Shown here one piece after another: positions 24,147-36,300 of a stretch of DNA of 36,982 bases. The DNA comes from Faucicola osloensis_C (GTDB lineage: Bacteria; Pseudomonadota; Gammaproteobacteria; Pseudomonadales; Moraxellaceae). The stretch spans positions 1 through 36,982 of the forward strand of contig JABAHL010000020.1 in NCBI GenBank assembly GCA_019353055.1. Direction: 5' to 3'. Made by a program: the position numbers and the translations under genes. Position 1 is the stretch's first letter. Every line of letters begins with the position of its first letter. A model generated the notes under the pieces. That model ran no database searches, was not told the DNA's origin, and saw only the letters and a list, made by a program, of their open reading frames with translations.

Positions 24147-25229
24147 TCATACGGCTAAATTAAATGGCATCACTTTCCAGTCCAGCGTTTGCCCAGCCAT
24201 CAGCGGGGTCAAATCTTTACCGTCAAGATAAGGATAATGCTCGGGGACTTGCCATGCTTCACGCACCAAGGTCACTTTATCACTATTGATAGGTAAGCCA
24301 TAAAATTTTGCCCCGTGAATACTGGTAAAGCCTTCTAACTTATCAAGTTTTCCCACGCTTTCAAAGGCTTGGGCATACAAAGGCAGCGCAATCGATGCGC
24401 TGTAACAGCCTGCACAACCGCAAGCATTTTCTTTGGTATGCGTCGCATGGGGCGCAGAGTCGGTACCAATAAAGAATTTGGGATTACCACTGGTTGCCAC
24501 ATCAAGTAATACTTTTTGGTGACTTTGGCGTTTTAAAATAGGCAAGCAATAAAAATGTGGTTTAATGCCGCCCACCAGCAGGTGATTACGATTAAACAGT
24601 AAATGCTGCGGGGTAATCGTCGCTGCGACATTTTTGCCCTGTGACAACACAAAGTCAGCGGCATCACTAGTGGTAATGTGCTCAAAGACGATTTTTAGTT
24701 TTGGAAATTTATCAATGAGATTGACCATCACTTCATCAATAAAGCGTTTTTCACGGTCAAAAATATCAATATGATGGTGCGTCACTTCACCATGTACCAA
24801 CAGCGGCAAACCTAACGCTTCCATCTTGGCAAATACATCGGTGCAATGATTGATATGGCTCACCCCATCCGCAGAATTGGTGGTCGCACCTGCAGGATAT
24901 AACTTGACTGCTTTTACTACCCCTGAATCGACGGCGGCTTCGATATCTTCTGCCGTCAGTGACTCGGTTAAATAAAGCGTCATCAATGGCTCAAACTGCT
25001 GGGAGATACTGTCGTTGGGCACTTGCGCCAAAATACGCTCACGATAAGCGATAGCATCAGCGGCTGTTTTGACGGGTGGCACCAAATTTGGCATACAAAT
25101 GGCGCGGCGAAAATTGGCAGCAGCATGTGGCACCGTCGTAGCAAGCGCCTGCCCATCCCGTAAATGAATATGCCAGTCATCAGGTGCAGTAATAGTAAAA
25201 GTATTGATAGATGCAGTCGCTGCGCTCAT
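24147..25229 (-). CDS. pyrC: dihydroorotase (class II)
   Basis: PyrC closes carbamoyl-aspartate to dihydroorotate in pyrimidine synthesis. The 360-residue length fits the E. coli-like class. The zinc ligands lie in DDWHIHLRDG (H20, H22). The carboxylated lysine is in AVKLYPAGATTNS (about residue 110). Further histidines are in LLVHGEVTHHHIDIFDREK, and the catalytic aspartate is in FIGTDSAPHATHTKENACG. All are intact. The 175 bases upstream to the next gene must hold the promoter. The order pyrC-rnt suggests co-transcription with the RNase. Confidence 0.97.
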   Translation of the reverse strand: MSAATASINTFTITAPDDWHIHLRDGQALATTVPHAAANFRRAICMPNLVPPVKTAADAIAYRERILAQVPNDSISQQFEPLMTLYLTESLTAEDIEAAVDSGVVKAVKLYPAGATTNSADGVSHINHCTDVFAKMEALGLPLLVHGEVTHHHIDIFDREKRFIDEVMVNLIDKFPKLKIVFEHITTSDAADFVLSQGKNVAATITPQHLLFNRNHLLVGGIKPHFYCLPILKRQSHQKVLLDVATSGNPKFFIGTDSAPHATHTKENACGCAGCYSASIALPLYAQAFESVGKLDKLEGFTSIHGAKFYGLPINSDKVTLVREAWQVPEHYPYLDGKDLTPLMAGQTLDWKVMPFNLAV

Positions 25230-25404
25230 GATTTCCTCGAACAGTTTTGAGAGTGCCTAAAAAAAACAACGTCAAAAACCGATAATTGAAGCGTTGAAAA
25301 ACTTGTGCATCATAGCAGTTTTAGGCAAAAAACGACATGAAAATATTCGCAAGGCCCATACATTGACAAATAATACGTCATTTTATGTCGTCGTTATAAC
25401 GGTG

Positions 25405-27009
25405 TTAATGGGTTTTGGATTTATTGCTAGGTTTATTATTCGCCTCATTGTTTACCTTATTATCCACCTTGTTATCCACTTTTTTATTCGCTTTGTCATC
25501 TGCCTTATTATTCGTCGTGTTATTTGCCTTTTTGTCAGGCTTTCTAGCGGATTTTTTGTCAGTGGCGGTTGTTGATGATGGTGACTTGTCTTTTTCTTTT
25601 GGCGATTTTTCTTTTACCGCTTTGTCCTTAGTCGTAGATTTTTTGGTGGTACTAGAAGTTTTTTCAGATTGTCCACTGTCGACTTTAGATGAGCTAGCTT
25701 TTTTCTTTTGGTCTTGTTTAGCCTCCTTCTTACCATCGGCTTTGGCATCGTTATTGGTATTTTTTTTGCGGTCTTTTTTGCTTTCCGCTTTTTTGCTTTC
25801 CTCTTGTTTATCAGATTTTTTCATAGCTCTCGCTTTTTCAGACTGTACCGAAGGATTTTCATCCAATGACTTAGATTTATCGTGTTTCTTGTGATGCTCA
25901 GCTGTAGTCATCTCATTGGTCACTGTACTCGGTGTCGAGGCGACTTTTACTATCGCCACATCGTGATAAACCGGGTGTGCCACTGACATTTTTGCTGAGG
26001 GTTGGGTGGCGGCAGGCTTATCTTTGACGCTCACCAACGCGCCTACCCCGCCAAGAACGGCGACAGATAATACAGTGGCGGTCGCAATCCAATTTTTTTG
26101 TAACTTATCTATCCAATGAGCAGGTTTGCGAACTTGCGGTTTGGCAAAAATATTGCTGGCTAAAAGGGCTGTTTGTGCGTTTGACGTCACCGCTTTATTT
26201 ATTTGGCGATTGGCTTTTGAAATCGCATGTTGATTGAAGTGAGCCTGCGGGATGGTCATTGGCGCAATGTTAAAAAAATTGGACGCTTTATAAATAGTCA
26301 TTTGCTGAATAATATGCTGTTGATAGACAGGCAAATCAGTAACATTTTGAATTTGTGACCATTTCAATTGCTGTTGCTGCATTGCTTGAAAACTGACAAC
26401 GCGCCTAAAACCCACTGCATTCATCAGCCCTGTATCTTCTAGTGACATAAAAAAAACCGGCTGCATCACAAGCCACTCAGTAATCTGCGCTGAGTCTATG
26501 GTGTTTTGTAGTGAGCTTATCGTATCTGCCAAATTTATCACCGCCAATGCAGTGATAGTCTGCCAAATAGTTAATAGCTTATCTAAGGGCAGATGAGTTT
26601 TTTCCAGTAACACGCCGGCAATCATCGTTTTTTGGGTTTCATCATCAAACCACTGCTCAAAAATCGATGGGCTATTTTTAGACAGTTGTTTTAGGGTTAC
26701 GAAGTTGATGCCGCTTTCAGTCAATTTTTTTGTAACTAAAGCAGTGAAAAATTCGGGGGTAAAACTATTTTTATCTGTTACCTGTGGCAAAGTTTGATGG
26801 ATTAACGACGGATTTTGCTGAATTTTTGCCGATAACTGATAAAGCACGACTTTTAATAGCTCAGGCATGACTTTTTTTAGATAACAAATTGATACGTGTG
26901 ACTCATCTGCGACTAGCGGTAGCAATGGCGACAGAATGTTTGCCCAAAAATGATATAACGATATATGGTCAATAATATTACAAGGCGTTGAAGGATTTTT
27001 TGACAGCAT
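25405..27009 (-). CDS. single-pass membrane protein with Lys/Asn-rich tail, unknown
   Basis: I do not recognise this 534-residue protein. Residues 1-300 look like a soluble, mainly helical domain with no signal peptide; the opening ILSPLLPLVADESHVS faintly recalls DUF937-type helical repeats, but this is weak. Residues about 307-328 (WIATATVLSVAVLGGVGALV) are one clear membrane helix. After it, about residues 370-534 are low complexity: Lys, Ser, Asp, Glu, then a terminal tract of short NK/DNK/VDNK repeats. By the positive-inside rule the orientation is ambiguous, since both flanks are basic. If the N-domain is cytoplasmic, the tail is periplasmic and could contact the anionic cell wall or outer membrane. 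It is divergent from the giant Ig-repeat lipoprotein. Confidence 0.6.
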   Translation of the reverse strand: MLSKNPSTPCNIIDHISLYHFWANILSPLLPLVADESHVSICYLKKVMPELLKVVLYQLSAKIQQNPSLIHQTLPQVTDKNSFTPEFFTALVTKKLTESGINFVTLKQLSKNSPSIFEQWFDDETQKTMIAGVLLEKTHLPLDKLLTIWQTITALAVINLADTISSLQNTIDSAQITEWLVMQPVFFMSLEDTGLMNAVGFRRVVSFQAMQQQQLKWSQIQNVTDLPVYQQHIIQQMTIYKASNFFNIAPMTIPQAHFNQHAISKANRQINKAVTSNAQTALLASNIFAKPQVRKPAHWIDKLQKNWIATATVLSVAVLGGVGALVSVKDKPAATQPSAKMSVAHPVYHDVAIVKVASTPSTVTNEMTTAEHHKKHDKSKSLDENPSVQSEKARAMKKSDKQEESKKAESKKDRKKNTNNDAKADGKKEAKQDQKKKASSSKVDSGQSEKTSSTTKKSTTKDKAVKEKSPKEKDKSPSSTTATDKKSARKPDKKANNTTNNKADDKANKKVDNKVDNKVNNEANNKPSNKSKTH

Positions 27010-27350
27010 ATTTTGTCACTTAATTTACATTTTTTGGCATTGGGGTGGTTAGTGAGTTTTTAGCAATATCGTAGATGCAGGGCAACTTCTTTATACGCCC
27101 TCTAAAAAAATAGCGTTAAATTTAGAAATCTTGTTGATAATTTATAATTTCAATTCGATTAAATTCATCAAATTATGATTAGAATTTGTTGTAACTTTTG
27201 TGCAAACTTAGTAAAGTAGACAACATCAAAAATTATATTTTAGCATCAATCACGTAACATTTTCTGCTCATCGAAAAATTAGTAATTTTTTCTGATTCTT
27301 TTTATCTCTCTCGATTTATTTAGCAGCCTTACTCACTTTAGGATAACTTT
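27010..27350. promoter_or_regulatory. divergent intergenic region before the giant lipoprotein
   Basis: This AT-rich 341-base stretch must drive both neighbours. On the plus strand TTGTAA (27189-27194), 17 bases, TAAAGT (27212-27217) is a moderate promoter match. A near-palindrome GAAAAATTA-G-TAATTTTTTC at 27273-27292 would lie in the leader of the giant gene and could be an operator. TTTAGGATAA just before ATG 27351 is a good Shine-Dalgarno. No short ORF is convincing here. Confidence 0.45.
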
Positions 27351-30300
27351 ATGGCTATCTCTACCAACCTAATCAAGTCCTTTCAACTCTCTGCATTGAC
27401 AACCGCACTTGCCCTCGCTGGTTGTGGCGGTGGTGGCGGTAATGATACATTGCCGCCGCCTGTGAAAACAGGTACGGTCAGTGTCACCAACCCAAGCACC
27501 GGTACAGATTCGACCACTACGACCAATCTTGCCAGTGTGAAGAAAGTTCAATTAGTCAGTACCAGTTCTGATTTTTATATGAATGTTGGCGATAGTGTAG
27601 AGTTAACTGTCTACGCTTTAAACAGTAACAATATCGGTGTTGCTAGTGTACCGGTAAGCGTTCAGATTACAGACCCAAGCATAACAGGCGTGTTTAGTGG
27701 GATTAGTCGAAATTTAGTCACTGATGACACGGGTAAAGCGGTTATCAAACTTGATATTAAGTCTTTGACCAATGATCAAAAAAACTATTTAAAACAAAAT
27801 GGTTTGGTTGTGACTACTACAGTCGGTACAGTGTCAACAAGTAAAACCCTCAAAGGCACAGATGTTAATACCACGACCCCAACGCCTACCGTCACTGTCA
27901 GTAATTTACTATTAATTAGCGACAGCCAAAATATCACGTTAGTAAAAGGTACGAAAGTTAATGTTACGGCATTAGCAGTGGATAAAGACAATAATATCAT
28001 TCCGAACACGACCATCGATTTTAATATTGGAAATTCAGTCCTTAGTGGTATTTTTGCTAATAGTAATTTAAGTGTGTTAACCAATGACAGAGGTGAAGCA
28101 AATTTAGAGTTAGAGCTCAAATCCTTGTCAAATGAACAAATAAGTTATCTGTTAAATACTGGATTAACTATTAACTCAACTGCGAGAACAGGTAGTGTTG
28201 CATCTAATACTATTAATTTAAAGGGAGTCGAGCAAGGTAGTACGACGACTAAGCTAGATGTACAAAAGGTCAATCTAACGACACCTAAGCCCAATTTTAA
28301 TGTACAAGTTGGTGAAAAATTCACGGTTACTGCTTCAGTGTTAAATAGTTCAAACACTGGTCTAGGTGGTGTACCTGTCCAATTTAAACTTGATGACCCA
28401 AGTACGACAGGTGTTTATGCGGTCTCTGATACCTCTAATGTCGTAACAAATGCCAGTGGCGAGGCGACCATTGAACTAGAAGTAAAATCTGAAGCTGCTA
28501 AAGCCAAACTATTGTCACAGGGCATTAATATCACAGCCACTGCAAAAAATACGACTGGCACTACCCCTGTTGATGTAACAAATAAATTAAATATCTTGGG
28601 TAAAGACCCCGCATTTAATGAAAATATTACTAAGGTTTCAAAAGTCGGTCTTTCTTCTAATCTTACTAACAACGAGTTTGATTTAGCAGTCGGTAATACA
28701 TTTACCGTGACTGCCAATGTGTTAGATGCATCTCAAGGTGCGTTAGCTAATGTACCAGTGACATTTACCTTGCCTGGACTAGATCAAACGGGTATTGCCA
28801 ATCTGTCGGGCTCAACAGTCACCACTGATGCCCAAGGCAAGGCCACTATTAATTTATCCCTTACCTCTCTTAATGCAACTCAACGTAACTACTTAATGAG
28901 TAATGGTTTAACTATTAATGCATCAGTTACTAATGGTACTAGTGTTACACCTATAAAATTATCAGCGAAACAATCTTCCACCCTTCCTGTTACGGTTGAA
29001 AGTGTTTCAGTCGTAGCAGATAGCGATAATATTTTGATGACAGCGGGTAGCACTGTAAAAGTCACTGCCATTGCACTGGACAAAAATTTTGGTGGCTTGG
29101 CGAATCAAACTCTAACGGTTAAAATTCCAGACCCATCAACTACGGGCGTGTACAATATTACAGGCTCAACGATTACCACTGACTCAAAAGGCGAAGCAAT
29201 TTTTAACCTACAAATCAAATCTGCCTTAACTGCTGCACAAAAACAGGCACTGGCTAATGGTTTGGTAGTTGATATCACTGCCGCCAATGGCAAAACTGGT
29301 CAAATCAAATTATCGGCAAAAGCAGTCAATGATGTTGTAGTTTCAAATGTTAACTTAACTTCCAATGTCACCAATATTCCTCTGTCTGTCGGTAGCCAGT
29401 TCACAGTTACTGCTAATGTGAGCGATGCACAAAACGGTACCATTGCCAACTCACCAGTAACTTTTAACCTACCATCTTTAGCGGATTATGGTGTGACAAG
29501 TTTGTCACCATCAACCATTATTACCGATGACAAGGGTCAGGCTATTATTACATTGCAAGTTCAGTCGCTGACTGATATCCAAAGAGCTAACTTATTAAAA
29601 GGCTTTACCATTAATGCCACTGCCAATGGTAAAGTGGCACCTGCGCTTACTTTAACAGGCATGGAGACTATCAAGCGCTTTGATGTAAAAGCAGTCAATT
29701 TATCAAGCCCTATTAGTAAATTTAATATCAAAACAGGAGAACGATTTACGGTTACTGCATCTGTATTAGGTGCTAACAATACAGGTATAGGTGGCGCTCC
29801 TGTTGAGTTTACTATTGATAATCCTAGTTTGACTGGTGTTTACGCTGTCTCTGATACGACCAATGTTATTACTAACGTAAATGGTGAGGCGACTATTGAG
29901 CTTGAAGTTAAGTCAGAAGCCGCTAAGCAATTACTGTTAACTGATGGCGTAACTATCACTGCGATTGCTAAAAACACGTTAAATAATCCACCTACTGATG
30001 TCAGCGGCAAGAAAACTATTCTTGGCACCGATCCAACGTTAAGTGCCAATATTGCTAAAGTCAGTAAAGCTTTATTAGTATCTAGCGTGAACCCATTTGA
30101 TCTGACGGTAGGTAATAAGCTGTCAATCACCGCATCCATCGCAGATGCTAACAATGGCAAATTAGATGGCGTACCTGTTAGTTTCACCTTACCTGATTTA
30201 AATAAAACAGGTATCGCTAATCTGTCAGGTTCTACCATCGTCACCAATGCCAATGGTGAAGCAATCATTAATCTTGAAATTAAATCATTGTCTGCAGACC

Positions 30301-33300
30301 AACGTAACTATTTACTTACCAATGGCTTGACAGTTAAAGCCACAGTGTCTAATGGTACAGTAATTTCACCGCTACAGCTCTCTGCTAAAAACGTTACGAC
30401 GCCCGATAATACAATTGATTCAATTTCAGTTACGGCTGATTCCAACAATATTATTATGGCGGCAGGTAGTCGTGTACGTGTCACCGCTGTTGCACTTGAC
30501 AAGAATTTCGGTGGGATTAAAGGCCAAAACCTAACCGTCAATATTCCAAATCCAGCATTAACAGGTGTCTTTAATTTAAGCGGCTCTAGCGTTACTACTG
30601 ATGACAAAGGCGAAGCCATTATTGACCTTGAAGTTAAAACAACCTTGACTGATGCTCAGAAAGCGGCACTTTTAAATGGTTTAAATGTAACTGTAGCCGC
30701 ACAAAATGGTCGACAAGGTGTTATTAATCTTTCTGCCAAAGCGGCCAATGAAGTATCGGTAAGCACAGTTAATCTAACAGGCTCAAATATTCCTTTAACC
30801 ATTGGTAGTCAAGTTAAAGTGGTCGCTACTGTATTGGACGACCAAAAAGGTGTAGTTAAAAACACGCCTGTCACGTTTACTCTGCCAAGCTTTGCAGATA
30901 CAGGTGTAGCCAGTTTATCCGCTTCTACGGTATTAACAGATGATAAGGGTGAAGCGGTTATTACTTTAGAGGTGAAATCGCTTACAGATGCGCAGAAGCA
31001 AGCCTTGCTTAACGGTTTTACCATCAATGCCACATCCAACGGTAAAGCTGCACCTGCCTTAACATTAAAAGGCGTGGATACATCAATTCAACGTTTCGAT
31101 ATTAAAGCGGTAAAAGTTACCAGTCCAATCAGTAAGTTCAATGTTAAAACCGGTGAGCGCTTTACCGTGACTGCATCAGTGCTCAATGGTAATAACACAG
31201 GTATTGGTGGTGCACCTGTTCAGTTTAAACTCGAAGACCCAAGCGTTACGGGTGTGTATGCAGTCTCTGACACCTCTAACATCATCACTAATGCTAGCGG
31301 TGAAGCGACCATTGAGTTAGAAGTTAAATCCGAAGCGGCGAAAGCACGCTTATTAAGCCAAGGCATAAGTATCACTGCGATCGCTAAAAACACTATGGGT
31401 ACCACACCGGTAGATGTGTCAGGATCGATTAAAGTATTTGGGGTTGACCCAACGGTTAGTGCTAATACTACGAAAGTGGCTCAAGCGACATTATCTAGCA
31501 CTACTCCAAGCAATACCTTTGATTTAACAGTGGGTAATAGCTTCTCAGTGACTGCAAACATTGCCGATGCTACACAGGGTGCTTTAAGTGGTGTTCCTGT
31601 CACCTTTAGCTTACCTGGACTTGAGCAAACAGGTGTCGCCAATCTATCGGGATCAACGGTTACTACCGATGCACAAGGCAAAGCAACCATTAATTTGGAA
31701 ATCGCTTCGTTAACGTCTGACCAACGCAACTATTTATTGGCGAATGGCTTAGTAGTCAATGCGACAGTACCAAATGGCACTAAGATCAATCCACTTAAAT
31801 TGACTGCTAAGCAAGTCACGAGTGTGGATACACTAGTTAAATCTGTATCTATGACAACTGATAGTGATAGTATCTTAATGGCAGCAGGTAGTAAGGTGAA
31901 AGTCACCGCTGTTGCACTTGATAAAAACTTTGGTGGTATTGCCAATACCAATCTAACCTTTAGTCTTCCTGACCCAGCGACCACTGGTCTTTACAATATA
32001 ACTGGCTCAACGGTTAAAACCGATGCTAAAGGCGAAGCTGTGATTGAGCTTGAAATCAAGTCTACGTTAACAGCGGCTCAAAAAGCGGCCCTACTTAGTG
32101 GTATTAAGATTGAAGCAGTTTCAGCTAATGGTGCTATCGGTCAAGCGACTGTAATAGGTAAACAAGTCAACGAGGCATTAGTCAGTAAGTTGACATTAGC
32201 CTCTAATGTTTCTGCTATTGCCTTAACTACTGGTACGCAGTTTACTATCACAGCAACAGCCTTAGATGGACAAAATGGCGCACTTGCGAATGTGCCTGTG
32301 ACTTTTAATTTACCAAGTGTCACTCAATATGGTGTGGTGAGTTTATCACCTTCAACTATCACTACAAATGCCCAGGGTCAAGCGACTATTACGCTGCAAG
32401 CACAGTCACTCACCGATGCGCAAAAACAAGCCTTGCTTAACGGTTTTACCATCAATGCCACATCTAACGGTAAAGCTGCACCTGCCTTAACATTAAAAGG
32501 CGTGGATACCAGTGTCAAACGCCTTGATGTCAAATCGGTCAAATTAACATCACCCGTTAACCCATTTAATATCAAAATTGGCGAACGTTTCACTGTGACT
32601 GCGTCAGTACTCAATGGTAATAATACTGGTATTGGCGGCGCACCTGTTGAATTCAATCTGCTAACTAACCCATCCGTATCGGGTGTGTATGCAGTTTCTG
32701 ATACCTCAAATATCACCACCAATGCCAGTGGTGAAGCCACGATTGAGCTAGAAGTCAAATCGACAGCTGCCAAAGACTACTTGATTCAAAACGGTATCAG
32801 CATCCAAGCGGTGTCTAAGAATACCATGAACACGACACCAGCTGACGTTACAGGCAATACCACCCTAAAAGGCATCGATCCTTCATCTGTGCCAGTCGAA
32901 GCTAATATTGCGTTGGTCAAACAAGGTGCATTAAGTAGTAGTTTACCTAGTAATATTTTTGATTTGACCGTGGGTATCACCTTTGATGTTACTGCGACAG
33001 TAGCAGATGCCAATCAGGGACCATTAAGCAAAGTACCTGTCACTTTCTCATTGCCAGGATTGGAACAAACGGGTATTGCTAACTTATCAGGGTCAACGGT
33101 TACTACCGATGCTCAAGGTAAAGCCGTTATCAAGCTACGTATTGACGCTTTATCCGCTGCCCAGCGTACTTATCTACTTACCAATGGTTTAATAGTCAAC
33201 GCGACAGTACCAAATGGCACCAAAATCAACCCGATGAAACTCACTGCTAGAGATGCAGGGATTGATAGCGTGGTTACCTCTATTGCTGTCACCGCTGATA

Positions 33301-36300
33301 GAGATGATATCTTGATGATGGCAGGCTCTAAAGTCCATGTGACTGCTTCTGCGTTGAATGGTAACTTTGGCGGCGTCGCTGCAAGTGATTTGACATTTAG
33401 CATTCCAGATCCAGCATTGACTAATATCTTTAATATCACGGGTACAACCGTGAAAACGGACGAGAAAGGCGAAGCCAGTATCGATTTAGAAGTCAAAAAC
33501 TTATTAACCGCTAGTCAAAAAGCCTATCTACAAAATGGTCTAAAAGTTAAAGTCACTGCCCCAAGTGGCGCCACAGGTGAAATCACACTAAAAGCCAAAG
33601 CTGTCAATGAAGTGAGCATTGATAAAGTGGTCTTAGAGAATTTCCCAAATACGCCAGTCGTATTGAGCCAAGGCAATGAGTTCATTGTGATGGCTCACAC
33701 AGTTGATGCCCAAAACGGTGCTGTTACCAATGCGCCTGTTACATTCAACCTACCAGACCCGACAACCACTGGCATCGTGAGCTTATCGCCTTCGACAGTA
33801 TTGACCAGTGAAGTCGCTGCACCTGTAGAGCCGATGATTGGCGAGCGAGCGGTAATTATCCCTAAGGGTACGGCTTATATCCGTTTACGTGTGATAGACC
33901 CAACCAAAGCGGAAAAATTGATTGCAAGTGGCTATATGGTAACAGCCGTATCTAACGGTAATGTAACACAAACATTGAATGTACCTCTCACCAAAACCGC
34001 CTCACAACCGACAGTGAATGACATTGCTGAAGTCAATTTGGTTACAGATGTTAATACGCTAACTACCAATAATGGTGATACAATCAACGTGACTGCCCAA
34101 GTGCGTGATGCCAAAAATTTCAGCCTAGCGAACATGCCTGTCGACTTTACGCTATTGGATGCGGCAGCTGCAACAGGTATAACTAATACCACCCCACTTC
34201 AGGCAACCACCAATGCCAATGGTGAAGCGGTATTAACCTTAAAAGTCGGTGCGCTCACCCCAGACCAAAAATATTATCTACAAACCAGTGGTCTATCATT
34301 TAAGGCAACTGCCGGTGCTATCACTAGCTCAACGGTCACCTTAAGAACCCAAGAAGCGATTACGGCCAATAGCGTCAACACATTGCTATTAACCAGTGAT
34401 TCAGCAATTCAATTGGCTGTTGGCTCAAAAGTCAAAGTCACAGCGCTGGCAATAGATAAAAACGGCGCTGTCGTGCCAAATGCGCAAGTCAGCTTTAAAA
34501 TCCCAACAGATTCTGGTCTAGTCAATAACACAGGTGCGGTTGTCAATACCAACGCCAATGGTGAAGCAACCATTGAACTTGAAGTTAAATCACTAACAGA
34601 TGCTCAAAAAACAGCCTTGCAAAACGGTGTAGTTATCTACGCCCAGTCTGGCACATCAGTAGGTACAACTACGGTACGTGGTGCTACTAGCAATGCCAAT
34701 ACTGAAGCCTACAAGCTATTTGTTAGCCCATCAAAAACAACGCTTAGAACAGCCACTGATACTGCCACTTTAGGCATCAAAGTAACAGATACTAAAGGTG
34801 GTATTAAAGCGGGCATTCCTGTTCAAATACAAATTGCTGAAGGTCTTGATAAAGGGATTACTTTTGACAAATCATCTAGTCTTGTCACAGATGCCAACGG
34901 TTATGTACAAGTAGATTTGGTGCAAAGTGATATTGGGCTGGTTTCAAAACTTGACCACAGCGCAAAAGTACGTGTCATTGTGAATGATGGTGTGTATCAA
35001 CAAACTGAGCAAACCATTGATTTCACTGTAACGGGTACGTCTATCAAAGATGGTTTTATCTCAAAATCGGTGATTACTGATAGCCTGACTGATACTATCA
35101 CTGTATCTGGTGTGGCTGTCGATGGTAATGGTATCCCTATCGCCAATCAATCGATTCAGCTATTAAAAGACGGTGCGGCGTTGACTGTTCCGATAGTAAA
35201 CACTGATGCCAATGGTAAATTTACTTTTACCTTAAACGGTTCACAACTACCAACTGCTACAACTAATTTCAATTTACAAGCTAGAATCATCGATGCTAAT
35301 AATCCAAATCTTGTCTCTCAACCCTATAATTTAGGCTCATTGACGAAAGTATCCGAAACCAATCTAAGCCTAACCGTCAAACAAAATGGTATTGTAGGTG
35401 ATGAGGTAAAAGTTGACACACCAGCCACCATCACCATTGACCTACCTAATACCGTCGCTAATGATACAACCATTTATTTAACTACCAATAAAGGTACACT
35501 TGGCTCAAATAATGAAAGCCGTGTTTCAACAACTGCTCAAGGTGGTAAGGCAATATTTAACAACTTAAGCTCAATTTCTCCAGGTGTGGCTACACTAACT
35601 GTTGAGTATAATGGCACTAAACAACTGGAGAAAAATATCACCTTTATCACTGATAAGGTAGCTAAAGTATTAACTCAAGTTATCAATACCACTGTCAGTA
35701 CCAATGGCGAAACCAAAATTATTGCCACAGTTCGAGATAACAAAGATGCGCCTGTCAAAAATGCCATCGTTGACTTTACACTACTTCAAGATGCTTCAAG
35801 TGGCAAGCTATCCACTGGCACAGCAGTTACAGATGAGGCAGGTAATGCAATCATAAGCTATTTTGCAGGTGCTACACCAACACCAGTAAATGGCGTAAAA
35901 GTACAGTCTCGCGTTCAGTACGTTAAGTTAAATAACCAACTTTTACCAATTTCTACAACACCAACTTACCAACCACAAGATGTCAGCTTTACCGTGCAAA
36001 ACTTCTCTGCATGGATTGGCTTTGCCTTTGCCGATAAAGTAGCACCTACTGCAGATAATATCTATTATATCCGCGCGGGATCCATCTTTATTAATAATAG
36101 CATTGGGCAACCTGCAGTGAATCAAGAAGTATCCATCTCGATTGTGCCAAAAACGTATGGGGTAGGATTATGGAAATTTATCGCTAAAGTACCAGGTGTG
36201 GCTGCTATTCCTGAAGTTAAAGATCCAACGACAGGCGCCATTACCACAGTTGGTAAGGATGCTATTCCAGAACAACCTGCAAAATGGATAAGACAATCCT

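Noticed and set aside
25415..25894. A 159-codon plus-strand ORF, rich in Leu and Phe, antisense to the Lys/Asn-rich tail
   Set aside because: It is the mirror of a low-complexity Lys/Ser tract, which always gives Leu/Phe codons on the other strand. It lacks a Shine-Dalgarno and runs into the opposite gene's domain without a natural structure.
28229..33993. CRISPR-like or other nucleotide repeat array
   Set aside because: The periodicity is protein-coding, with long diverged units and no constant short repeat with unique spacers; no CRISPR array is seen anywhere in the window.
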